Assembly (NCBI GenBank): GCA_040954595.2
Contig: CM082591.2
Location: forward strand, 7,998,001 to 8,062,000
DNA from: Balanoglossus misakiensis
Lineage: Eukaryota; Hemichordata
Length of the DNA stretch: 64,000 bases
Direction: 5' to 3'
How positions within the stretch are numbered: the stretch's first letter is position 1; each line of letters opens with the position of its first letter. A program made the translations under genes and the position numbers. The notes under the pieces are model-generated. The model did no database searches and was not told the origin of the DNA. It saw nothing but the letters and a program-made list of their open reading frames with translations. This document shows positions 1 to 9,913 of the stretch, one piece after another.

Positions 1-280
1 TGACAGACTGAAATGTTGAAGACAAAAATCCAATGTTGAAGACAAAAATCCATTCTAATCTGTGAATATTTATGAAGCCTTATGTGCAGTGTGTGCACAT
101 ATCCCCCACTGTGTATATAAGTGTTTGTTTGAAAATTGTGGTCAGTGTGTTCTAAGCAAAATATATGCCCAAGTTATCTGATCACAGCTGGACCAGAAAG
201 TCAAAAGATGAACAAATGTGGACTAGAGTACGTACCAAATGTTTCCAGTACTTGACTATTATTTATATTAAATTACTCAC
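1..280. other. Non-coding, presumed intron of gene A
   Basis: By position this is the intron following exon 4 of gene A. I looked for a match to the next exon of gene B (31388-31648) and saw none, so that exon lies outside the window. The only structure noticed is a perfect 20-bp tandem duplication at 12-31 and 32-51. Confidence 0.4.
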
Positions 281-359
281 TTTGTTTCAGGTCAGTCTGT
301 TCAATATCAACATATTTTTCTGTAACCTCCCGTTGCAAAGTTAGGTGTGTTCTGTCAAC
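281..359 (-). CDS. Gene A exon 4
   Basis: A 79-nt exon on the minus strand, with acceptor ...TTTCAG before 359 and donor AAA|GTGAGT after 281. It was found by comparison with gene B exon 4 (31867-31945), which has the same length, entry phase 0 and exit phase 1. The peptide (VDRTHLTLQREV...TDLKQ) aligns with the B peptide (DQRTCLAFQDAEME...DLKR) but is strongly diverged, in contrast to exons 1 and 2 of the same two genes. No known domain is recognised. Confidence 0.65.
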
Positions 360-583
360 CTGAAATTGGAAGTTATGCTGCATAAAAGGCTTTATCCTTT
401 TACCGGATACATTATGAAGTGCATAAATTCATCATGCATCTATCACTGTCATATTTTTTTAGCACTCACAATAAATTGACCTGTGTAGTCAACATGACTC
501 TGGAAGACAATAATCATCCAAGAGCAGCTTGGCTTGCAATTGGTCAGGTGTGGCACTTTAAGGGTTAAAATGACAAAGCATAC

Positions 584-660
584 CTCGGCCAGTATCTCAT
601 TGACATATTCATCGTCTACGCTGTCCTTACATACCACTGGTCCTATTCCTCCACCATCTC
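584..660 (-). CDS. Gene A exon 3
   Basis: A 77-nt exon with acceptor ...CTTTCAG before 660 and donor GAG|GTATGC after 584. It enters in phase 1 and leaves in phase 0, like its homologue in gene B (32124-32203, 80 nt). The peptide begins DGGGIGPVVCKDSVDDEY and is acidic; the B version begins DGGGIRSVKVCDDSVEEE. It is probably a linker between the preceding folded segment and the region of unknown function. The one-codon length difference keeps the frame. Confidence 0.65.
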
Positions 661-967
661 CTGAAAGAATAATAAATAAAACATTTTTTTCTAGAAAATC
701 ATATCTGTTACTGTTACAACAATTACGTATACACACAGAAGTCATTCAAAATTTAAAGTTATCCTATTTCATCTATATGTCAAACAAGTTACATGTACAT
801 TGAGTAGAAATGTTGATATGAAATCTTTGTCAAATCAACTTGATAAATTAAATACCATGCTTCAGAAAGATTGTTATCTCTTTTGGAGGGCAATTGCAAC
901 CAATTTTTCTGGTTTAATCAATAATCTAAGAGTTTAATTATAGCCCTATCTGATAATAAAAACTTAC

Positions 968-1633
968 TGTTCAGAAAGAATAGTTCCAGTTCATCAAACC
1001 TAGCTTGGTCATATGTAGCTATCAACTGTAGTGGAATTCCAGCTGTGTTGGCCTCTGTCATTTCATCTGTCATCAAGATTGGTTCTAATGCCTTGGCTAA
1101 ACTTCTTGAATCTTCAAGACAGCTTCCCCGCAATCGGTAGAGATTATAAAGTCTACGCATGTTGGCTGTGATTTGCAGAGACCCTTGTTCCATATTGGTT
1201 ATGTCCACTTCACCCAGTTTATCAGTGCAGGCCTTCTTGACTTTGTTGATGTCATCACCGTTGGTTACCACTTCAGCTGCTCTTCTCTCCAACCCCTGTT
1301 TGCATTTGTCCCAAGATGCAGAAGCCGCCTGCTGCATTGCCTCGTTCGGTGTTTCGTCTCGTAGATGCTGCTGATAGGCATTTGCATTCAGTCCGACATG
1401 GATTGTAATTGTTGTGTCATCATGGTTTTCTGTGTTTTGTAGCGGCTCTGCTGTCATACTTGTATTCGTTTCATCCAATTCCTTAATGTGGACTTTCGTA
1501 GTTTGTTGGTTTGTGTCATTCAATGCTTCTTCAGCTGTTCTCTTTGCTGGTGGTTGACTTGGTGTCTGCTGCTCTGCTGTTGTTGGATTTTGTTGACGAA
1601 CATCTCCATCTGGCTGGACTGGAACTGCAATTG
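968..1633 (-). CDS. Gene A exon 2: Pro/Thr-rich linker plus TRADD-N-like segment
   Basis: A 666-nt phase 1-1 exon, with acceptor ...GAAACAG before 1633 and donor ACA|GTAAGT after 968. The first ~60 residues are a low-complexity Gln/Pro/Thr linker (AVPVQPDGDVRQQ, SQPPAKRTAEEAL). The remainder looks folded: it ends with a pattern of a GSL-x-I-x strand, a helix with LYNLYRLRG, a LEPILMTDEM segment and a final strand and helix (LQLIATYDQARFDELELFF). This is reminiscent of the TRADD-N-type domains found in invertebrate immune and apoptosis proteins. That assignment rests on a remembered pattern only; the exon is certain, the domain name tentative. It is nearly identical to gene B exon 2. Confidence 0.75.
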
Positions 1634-1994
1634 CTGTTTCAGAATGGTAGAAGTACATAAGCTGTATGACATGTTTGAAGCAAACTCATTGTTTGAATGA
1701 TTAGCTGGCTAAAAAAAAGTTTAAACTGATAATAGAACACAAAATATCATACCTCATACCGGTATATACCTCATATACCAGTGCATTTAGATCTGGTCTT
1801 TCAACAACAACAAAATAGTACAGTTGGGGTATTGTTATGGGGAAACTTTATAGAGCCACATTATTTATTAACATGCTGCAACACTATCTGAATGAGGATT
1901 GAATTCAAAGTGCAGACATCCAGCCTTGAAGTTAAAGAATAAAGAAAACTTAACCATGAATCCTTAACCAAACATAAGATTACTTAAACTGTAC

Positions 1995-4113
1995 CTGTTG
2001 CATTTTGTTTGTCCTTTTTAGTGCGTTGGTCATGTTCATCTTCCTGTTGTTTTCTTCCCTTTGGTGTCAACATACTGGCAAATGTTGCATAACTCTTGTT
2101 GACATCTTCACTCTCCATGAAAGCCTTCTTCAGCTCCTTAGCTTCTTCAAAAGCTAACCTGGTCTTCTTGACACTCCATATTATCTTCTTTGAAATCTTA
2201 TCAGATGAGTGTGACACTACAAATCTGTCTGCGTAGTATGGAAAGTATTTCTTGACTAACTTTCCAAGCTGGGAATATTCATCAGGATAGGTTGGTAGTC
2301 CAACTGCTATAGATTCTAAACCGCTATACGGATAGTCCTTGTAGACAGAGACAGGAAGACAACTGTGAGATTGATGCACTGATATCATTAAGGTCTTTTC
2401 TGAGTAATCTGGGTGAGGATATGCCATTACATGATTGCTGTTCATCTGCTGTAGAATATGCTTCAGTTCAGCCTCACCTGCTCCCCGTATTGACCAATTC
2501 AGAAGTTTGTTGTGAAAGTCTTTCACCATGTTTGCTGCACTTCCAATAGCAGCTGCTATTGTCTCACATCTGTCCAAGGCTTCTTGTGTATCAATCTGCC
2601 CGTATGTCAGTATGCTGTGAGTAGTCACTCCATCTAGGAACGTTGGGTCTTTTCTGAAAAAGACTTCAGCAGGTCTGGGAAAAATCTCTGCATGAGGGAT
2701 CATGTGTAGTTCCCTGCCATCAAAGGTAGCCCGGTATTCATTCTTAAAATGCTCATACATACTTGGACCAATAGAAAATATGATGTCAGCTTCACTGGCC
2801 AGCTTTAGCATCATTTCACTAAACTTCCCTTTTGGTTGTTTCAACAGACAGTTGCGTTCTTCATAGGCATGGTTGATCATCACTAATTCTGCATCAGGAA
2901 ACAATTTTTTTCTGATATTTGCAGCAGCCAATCCAGTTCTTGGAGCATAACCAACAACATACTGGATGTTTTCTAACTTTTGTAAGTCAGGAAAGTAGAT
3001 TTTATGATACATCAACCACTTTAATTCTGGCTTGTCTTCATCTGGTTCAATTCCTTCTAGTTGTTGTGCTGGAATCAATTTAACCCCACACTTGGCAGCA
3101 TCTGCCTTCTGGTCGTCACTGACTTTGACACCAACAAATGTGGAGTAGGCGTTAACAGGTGTTTCTTCTTTGACTTTTCTTGCAGAGAAATCTTGTACAA
3201 GAGTTCTGTGAAACCCAGTCAAGCCACAATCTTCTTTGTTCCAGTCGTCATACACAAATAATACTCCAGGAGGTGGATCTGGAAGATGGAGTTGATGAAG
3301 TTTGGCTTCAGGGAAGAGACTTTCGTGGATTGCTTTGGCTGCATTCTGTGTCTTTGGAGAATATCCGACTACATGTTGGATGTTTGTCAGTTCCTTCAGT
3401 CCAGGGAAGTATGTATCATGGTGAACAAGCCAGTTTATTACAGGGGGGTCTTCATGAGGATCCAATCTCTTGTCTCTTACAGCTGGGATCAAAGTAGCAC
3501 CAACACTCTCTGCATCTTTCTTTTGTTCTTCACTCAATTCAACTTCAAGGGTAGTACAGTTGAATTCAGAAACTTCATCTGGCTTCAGTTTTTCTTCTCG
3601 AAATTCAGTGACAAGTTTGTTAGTTGGTGTTGTTGTCTGATCTTCTGATTCTGTCTGCCAGGTTTGCATGACCATTAATGCTGCCACAGGTGGTGGGTCA
3701 GGAAGACTGAGTTGGTGAAGTTTGGCTTCAGGGAAGAGACTTTCATGAATTGCTGCGGCTGCATTTTGTGTCTGTGGAGAATATCCGACTACATGTTGGA
3801 TGTTTTTCAGTTTCTTCAGTCCTGGGAAGTATGTACCATGGTGAATAAGCCAGAGTACTCCAGGGGGGTCTTCAGTAGGATTCAACCTCTTGTCTCTTAC
3901 AGCTGGGATCAAAGTAGCATCAACACTCTCTGCATCTTTCTCTTGTTCTTCACTAACTTCAACTTCAAGGGTAGTACAGTGGAATTCAGAAACGTTCTCA
4001 GACTGGAGTGTGTTTTCTTTGAGATGTTTGATTATAGCTTGAGTTGGTTGGGAGGTTTTTGCCTCCTTGTCCCATGATTTCAATACAACCAGTGCTGCGG
4101 ATGGTTCTGACAT
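1995..4113 (-). CDS. Gene A exon 1: three tandem GT4-like N-lobes plus one C-lobe
   Basis: A 706-codon exon from the first ATG (4113) to donor CAG|GTACAG after 1995, exit phase 1. Residues ~6-141, 144-282 and 283-425 are three tandem copies of the N-terminal Rossmann lobe of GT-B/GT4-like proteins, each with a starting hydrophobic strand (VLFVYDDWNK-type), a variable middle and an NIQHVVGYSP-type motif. Residues ~430-670 form one C-lobe with FSIGPSMYEHF, ILTYGQIDTQEALDR and GLESIAVGLPTYPDEYSQLG; the last resembles the donor-nucleotide E-x3-A-x-G-x-P region of GT4 enzymes. A basic, Gln-rich tail leads to the splice. Whether it still transfers sugar is unknown; a binding or sensor role is equally possible. 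No signal peptide or membrane segment is seen. Confidence 0.85.
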
Positions 4114-4239
4114 AATTACATTCCTGCTGGGAAGAAGTATACCAGTATACAGTACGGTATAATACTGCTGTACCGATAGGTGATGGTGAAATTTGTTTCA
4201 GGGAAAACTTGACAGTATGTAATTAGTATTGTGACATAT

Positions 4240-4420
4240 TCATGACTATCTATACTGAGTAGTGATTGGCTAACCAAAATGAATATGCATAAGATGGCAT
4301 ATATAAGGGGGCTACCCAGGGTACCATGTGTGCCTTATCACAGCGTAGTGGGACCGACAGCTGAAAGTATCACATCCTCGATCCTCATCACAACCTTACT
4401 ATGGCTACGAACCAACCTAC
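4240..4420 (+). promoter_or_regulatory. Promoter-like segment at the 5' side of the DIRS-like element
   Basis: On the plus strand there is a GATTGGCTA (CCAAT-type) box, ATGCATAA and a TATA-like ATATATAAGG near 4310, followed about 100 bp later by ATGGCTACGAACC at 4401 and degenerate gag-like sequence. This order suggests an RNA polymerase II promoter belonging to the transposon rather than to gene A, which is transcribed in the opposite direction from about 4.1 kb. No start site can be proved from sequence. Confidence 0.35.
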
Positions 4421-4620
4421 AACGACGAAAGCCGTTTCTGTGCTGCAGACACCTATTTTCACTACCTCCACGGTGACAAGAATGTCAACGACTAGAGTGG
4501 CCACGCCCTCAGTAACTTTACTGATAGTGACAGTTTCAACGCCACGACAATGTCGGCTGGAGCATCAACTACAATGGCCAGTACTGAACAGAGAGCAAAT
4601 GCGGTAAGTCTCTTTTGTAT
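4400..4620 (+). pseudogene. DIRS-like element, degenerate gag-like N-terminus
   Basis: One frame reads GYEPTYNDESRFCAADTYFH... then a stop near 4491, and continues in the same frame as SGHALSNFTDSDSFNATTMS..., ending at a GCG|GTAAGT splice-donor-like site near 4610. The composition and position ahead of a DIRS-type reverse transcriptase suggest a decayed structural ORF. From 4620 to 5060 only short broken frames remain. Confidence 0.4.
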
Positions 4621-5061
4621 AATCTCTAATGTACCCTGATATTTCGGTATTACACAAGCTGCTTGGTAGTCTCCGATATCTTCATTGAGACTTACGGAAT
4701 GCAAGACATCACGTCGGTAGGCACTGTCACAAATGTTATTGGCCCTGATTGGGTCGGGGGAACACGTGGAAATCATAGAAAAAATCGAAAAGTTAAGAAG
4801 GCAATGGGGAGTGGTACCCCCTGACGGAGCAACGTAGGACGAGAAACAGAATGAGATGTTGAAGATAGATGCATTATATTTGGTAAAGCTAAGATACAAG
4901 GATTTTGTGAAACGTATCCAGGAAAGGCGTGACTGGGGGAAGGACCCTGTATTCTAATTACATTCCTTCCTGTTAACCAGGCGGGGTTTTCACCCCATGC
5001 CATGTAGGTTAATAAGAGCTGAATCCTACCCAGAATTTGATACTGGATAAGATCAACCCTA

Positions 5062-5930
5062 GTGAAATGTTCTATCCCGTTGAAGGTATACACCCCTGAC
5101 ATTCCAGAATGGGAGAAGGCGATACACCTGGACCCGAATGCCGCCTATCTTGAACACCTGTCAAGGGAAGTTAAATATGTTGCTTGGAACGGTTCTGCAG
5201 CGCCCTCATCGGTGATACCCCATCCGAAACACGTATTAGATAACGGACTGCGAGTATCGGTTAAACAGCTAAGATTTCGAGACCCAGATTATTTTCTAGC
5301 CGGAAGGGTTCATACACAGAAAGAAAAATGGTTTGGTATACTTAAAGATCAAGATAACGAGAGACAAGTGGGGAGGTGGATAGAGAATGGCGTATGAGTC
5401 TTTGACTTCATCAAACCCTTTAGTGGCGAAATATGTGGTGTTGAATATGATTGTAGCTTTCCTCCAAGTAAATACCTCCCTAACAATCCGAATTGTCGTG
5501 GATATAAAGATTTTATTTCATCTACGATACTGGATAGAATCAAATCCCTATATTGTTAATGCCGCTAACGATCGAACCGACAAAACCCCGACTCTGTCAC
5601 GATCAGAGATATTTAAATAATTGGATCAAAGACATGCCTTTCAAATTGGAACTGGTCACTAATCTGCGTAGGTACATGGGGAAAAATCACTACCAGACAA
5701 AAATAGATGACAAGAGTGGTTATGACCATGTACATTTAAGTTTTTCAAGTAGAGCCCTAATGGGGATACAGTGGGGTGGATTTTGGTACGTACCAACGAC
5801 CCTCCCATTTGGCTGGAAATGTTCGCCATACATATACCAAACAATAGGCTTATCTGCTATGAATGAAGTTCGGAGATGTGGTGTACCGTCTAATCTTGAT
5901 ATCGATGATAGACATGCAGGGCAACTGGTA
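5062..5930 (+). pseudogene. DIRS-type reverse transcriptase, broken
   Basis: Several frames together read as the N-terminal extension and RT core of a DIRS-like retrotransposon. Visible pieces include RQVGRWIENGV, then in another frame FDFIKPFSGEICGVEYDC, then RLCHDQRYLNNWIKDMPFKL, KIDDKSGYDHVHLS, TTLPFGWKCSPYIYQT and the LDIDDRHAGQL catalytic region (xDD). Frameshifts between pieces and an insertion at 5931 make it non-functional. DIRS elements use a tyrosine recombinase; I see no recombinase domain here. Confidence 0.75.
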
Positions 5931-6243
5931 TTATATTATACCAGTATATTGATGGTGTAAATCACGCTATTTGATTGGTCGAGACACGACACGTGACCGT
6001 GATATATTAGCCATATACCACAGTCATATATCATAGTTAAAGAAAATGCCTTTTTAAAATGTTTTATGCAAAGTTTCAATATACTGGCATAATATAATAG
6101 CAATAAAACACCCCCAGCCATGGTATACCACTCGATTTTGACCAGTTCAACTCCATATACGCACTCGCTATCGCTCGTGCGTATATGTCGTGAACTGGTC
6201 AAAATCTCGTGATATACCATGGCTGGGGGTGTTTTATTGCTTA
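5931..6243. mobile_element. Hairpin (foldback) MITE, copy 1
   Basis: About 313 bp inserted in DIRS sequence. The right part is a long inverted repeat whose arms begin GCAATAAAACACCCCCAGCC and share the CCATGGTATACCA and TTTTGACCAGTTCA blocks; the tip is CTCGCTATCGCTCG. A second copy lies at 32238-32551. Both follow a GTA trinucleotide and precede AAT, but the target duplication cannot be delimited with certainty. Confidence 0.7.
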
Positions 6244-6245
6244 AA

Positions 6246-6770
6246 TGAATCACGGTAACACTAGGGTTAAGGCACAGGTGGATAATAAAGTTGCAGTCCA
6301 CGGCTGGAAGAATATGGGCACACGAAGTATATTAACCAACTGTACGAGATGGTGGATGACCTAAACATCATACTTGACATTGACTATATTGCATCGGCTG
6401 ACAACCCTGCTGACGGTCTATCACGTAGACTGTCAGCGATGGATGCTCACCTCCTCCCGATATATTGCGATCTAGTAGAAAATGAATTTGGTGATCATAC
6501 AGTAGATTTAATGGCCCTTGACTCCAATGTACAGAAAAATAGGGACGGGCGCCCCTTAAAACATTACACACCATGGAGGACTCCCAACTCATCAGGTGTT
6601 GATGTATTCACACAAAGCCTACAAGGGGGAAAATTGTTATGCATTCCCACCATTTAACATGATTGGCCCCGTACTTAAATTTCTACAGGACGAACGAGCG
6701 TTGGTGTCCATGATCGTACCACAACTGTCGCCATGTTTATATTGGTGGCCTATAGTAGAAAATCAGTCTC
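6246..6770 (+). pseudogene. DIRS RNase H C-terminus and tail, unit 1
   Basis: After the foldback element, sequence matching units 2 and 3 resumes (ACACTAGGGTTAAGGC). The frame from 6349 reads VDDLNIILDIDYIAS, NPADGLSRRLSAMDAHLLP and VDLMALDSNVQKNRDG, followed in another frame by NCYAFPPFNMIGPVLKFLQD and the YWWPIVENQSL block that marks the C-terminal part of DIRS RT-RH proteins. It is interrupted at 6771-6773 by the TAA flanking the G-run element. Confidence 0.65.
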
Positions 6771-7067
6771 TAAGGGAGCATTCGTTTTTTACAGGGAGGG
6801 GGGGGGGCGGTGGAAATCAGGGGGGGTTTACTTTTACAAAGTAGTTGTTAGGGGGGGGGGACAAATTTTATAATCAATGGTTTGGGGGGGGGACAATTTT
6901 TACAACAGATTTGTATGGAATTATAGCAAAAAACAACAGAATTGACCGTAAAGTGTATAAAATAGAATACGAACATGTCTTTATTCTGTGTGATCAGGTG
7001 ACAACAAGTACACTTTTGATCACAAAAATAACATTTTCAGGCTGTATCATGGCAATATTATGACATA

Positions 7068-7249
7068 CCGTTAAAGTCACTTTATAAGTCGCAGCGGTCT
7101 TATAAGTCGCACCCCTTCTTTGAAAGACTTGTTTGGGAGGAGATTTTAAGGAAATGAATACAACAGAACATTGGTATTATAAGTCGCACCCCCTTTTCGG
7201 CACACACTGTCACTCAAAAAAGGTGCGTCTTATAAAATGACTTTAACGG
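7068..7249. mobile_element. TA-flanked TIR MITE (unit 1)
   Basis: 182 bp with inverted ends CCGTTAAAGTCA...TTATAAG and the complement, flanked by TA on both sides. Internal TTATAAGTCGCACC motifs recur. TA target choice suggests a Tc1/mariner-type source. Copies at 8640-8821 and 10205-10386 were multiplied by the larger tandem duplication, not by separate insertions. Confidence 0.7.
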
Positions 7250-7440
7250 TACATCACTTTTAAAACTCTTTGGAAACTGGAAAAATAGCTATATTCCGAA
7301 ATACGGATATATGGAGTGTTTGCAAAGATTTTCAGACTTTGTTTATTTTGAGTCCGCAAAAATGCAGTTTCGCGCCCTTTATTTTACAAAATTTTCTAAT
7401 GTGGGAGGGGGAACCCCCTCCCACACCCACCCCTTCCACG

Positions 7441-8338
7441 GTGTACCGTCTAATCTTTATATCGATGATAGACATGCAGGGCAACTGGTAATGAATCACG
7501 GTATGAGTGACTTCGAGAAAGCAGAGGCTGCCTGTTTCATAATGTGTTATGTTATGATAGAGTTGGGCTACACACTTGGGCTAAGTAAATGTATTGGAGG
7601 AGAATTGATACCGGCAAGGATTGGGCGCGATGGAGAACGGAGAAACATATTAGAAATCTCGCTAGTAAGTGATGCCTCACTGGGAGGATGGGGCGGTATT
7701 GTACGTACATCGGGAAGGGAAACAGTTGGCGACTATTGGCCCCATGGGTTGCGAAAAAAATCTATTGCATATAAGGAAGTCATAGCACTTAAAAATGTTC
7801 TTAGTGCCCATAGAGATATAGTTAGTAACACTAGGGTTAAGGCACAGGTGGATAATAAAGTTGCAGTCCACGGCTGGAAGAATATGGGCACACGAAGTAT
7901 ATTAACCAACTGTACGAGATGGTGGATGACCTAAACATCATACTTGACATTGACTATATTGCATCGGCTGACAACCCTGCTGACGGTCTATCACGTAGAC
8001 TGTCAGCGATGGATGCTCACCTCCTCCCAATATATTGGGATCTAGTAGAAAATGAATTTGGTGATCATACAGTACATTAATGGCCCTTGACTCAATGTAC
8101 AGAAAAATAGGGACAGGCGCCCCTTAAAACATTACACACCATGGAGGACTCCCAACTCATCAGGTGTTGATGTATTCACACAAAGCCTACAAGGGGGAAA
8201 ATTGTTATGCATTCCCACCATTTAACATGATTGGCCCCGTACTTAAATTTCTACAGGACGAACGAGCGTTGGTGTCCATGATCGTACCACAACTGTCGCC
8301 ATGTTTATATTGGTGGCCTATAGTAGAAAATCAGTCTC
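7441..8338 (+). pseudogene. DIRS RT/RNase H fragment, unit 2
   Basis: A 207-residue frame (ending near 7934) covers RT from NLYIDDRHAGQL through YTLGLSKCIGGELIPARIG and RNase H with VSDASLGGWGGIVRTSG. A frame change near 7920 leads to VDDLNIILDID and NPADGLSRR, then more breaks. Identical DNA recurs in unit 3, so the copies are young. Confidence 0.7.
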
Positions 8339-8639
8339 TAAGGGAGCATTCGTTTTTTACAGGGAGGGGGGGGGGCGGTGGAAATCAGGGGGGGGGTTTA
8401 CTTTTACAAAGAAGTTGTTAGGGGGGGGGACAAATTTTATAATCAATGGTTTGGGGGGGGGGGGACAATTTTTACAACAGATTTGTATGGAATTATAGCA
8501 AAAAACAACAGAATTGACCGTAAAGTGTATAAAATAGAATACGAACATGTCTTTATTCTGTGTGATCAGGTGACAACAAGTACACTTTTGATCACAAAAA
8601 TAACATTTTCAGGCTGTATCATGGCAATATTATGACATA

Positions 8640-8821
8640 CCGTTAAAGTCACTTTATAAGTCGCAGCGGTCTTATAAGTCGCACCCCTTCTTTGAAAGAC
8701 TTGTTTGGGAGGAGATTTTAAGGAAATGAATACAACAGAACATTGGTATTATAAGTCGCACCCCCTTTTCGGCACACACTGTCACTCAAAAAAGGTGCGT
8801 CTTATAAAATGACTTTAACGG
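8640..8821. mobile_element. TA-flanked TIR MITE (unit 2)
   Basis: Same 182-bp element as at 7068-7249, carried along in the tandem duplication. Confidence 0.7.
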
Positions 8822-9012
8822 TACATCACTTTTAAAACTCTTTGGAAACTGGAAAAATAGCTATATTCCGAAATACGGATATATGGAGTGTTTGCAAAGA
8901 TTTTCAGACTTTGTTTATTTTGAGTCCGCAAAAATGCAGTTTCGCGCCCTTTATTTTACAAAATTTTCTAATGTGGGAGGGGGAACCCCCTCCCACACCC
9001 ACCCCTTCCACG

Positions 9013-9910
9013 GTGTACCGTCTAATCTTTATATCGATGATAGACATGCAGGGCAACTGGTAATGAATCACGGTATGAGTGACTTCGAGAAAGCAGAGGC
9101 TGCCTGTTTCATAATGTGTTATGTTATGATAGAGTTGGGCTACACACTTGGGCTAAGTAAATGTATTGGAGGAGAATTGATACCGGCAAGGATTGGGCGC
9201 GATGGAGAACGGAGAAACATATTAGAAATCTCGCTAGTAAGTGATGCCTCACTGGGAGGATGGGGCGGTATTGTACGTACATCGGGAAGGGAAACAGTTG
9301 GCGACTATTGGCCCCATGGGTTGCGAAAAAAATCTATTGCATATAAGGAAGTCATAGCACTTAAAAATGTTCTTAGTGCCCATAGAGATATAGTTAGTAA
9401 CACTAGGGTTAAGGCACAGGTGGATAATAAAGTTGCAGTCCACGGCTGGAAGAATATGGGCACACGAAGTATATTAACCAACTGTACGAGATGGTGGATG
9501 ACCTAAACATCATACTTGACATTGACTATATTGCATCGGCTGACAACCCTGCTGACGGTCTATCACGTAGACTGTCAGCGATGGATGCTCACCTCCTCCC
9601 AATATATTGGGATCTAGTAGAAAATGAATTTGGTGATCATACAGTACATTAATGGCCCTTGACTCCAATGTACAGAAAAATAGGGACAGGCGCCCCTTAA
9701 AACATTACACACCATGGAGGACTCCCAACTCATCAGGTGTTGATGTATTCACACAAAGCCTACAAGGGGAAAATTGTTATGCATTCCCACCATTTAACAT
9801 GATTGGCCCCGTACTTAAATTTCTACAGGACGAATGAGCGTTGGTGTCCATGATCGTACCACAACTGTCGCCATGTTTATATTGGTGGCCTATAGTAGAA
9901 AATCAGTCTC
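9013..9910 (+). pseudogene. DIRS RT/RNase H fragment, unit 3
   Basis: Same content as unit 2, with a 207-residue frame to about 9506 followed by the shifted NPADGLSRR frame and the MALDSNVQKN and FPPFNMIGPVLKFL tail. A stop (TGA near 9836) follows FLQDE where units 1 and 2 read on. Confidence 0.7.
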
Positions 9911-9913
9911 TAA

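Noticed and set aside
4279-4607. Plus-strand frames starting MNMHKMAY and MATNQPTTTK as host genes
   Set aside because: The better frame continues the DIRS-like gag reading with a stop; these starts are shadows in other frames.
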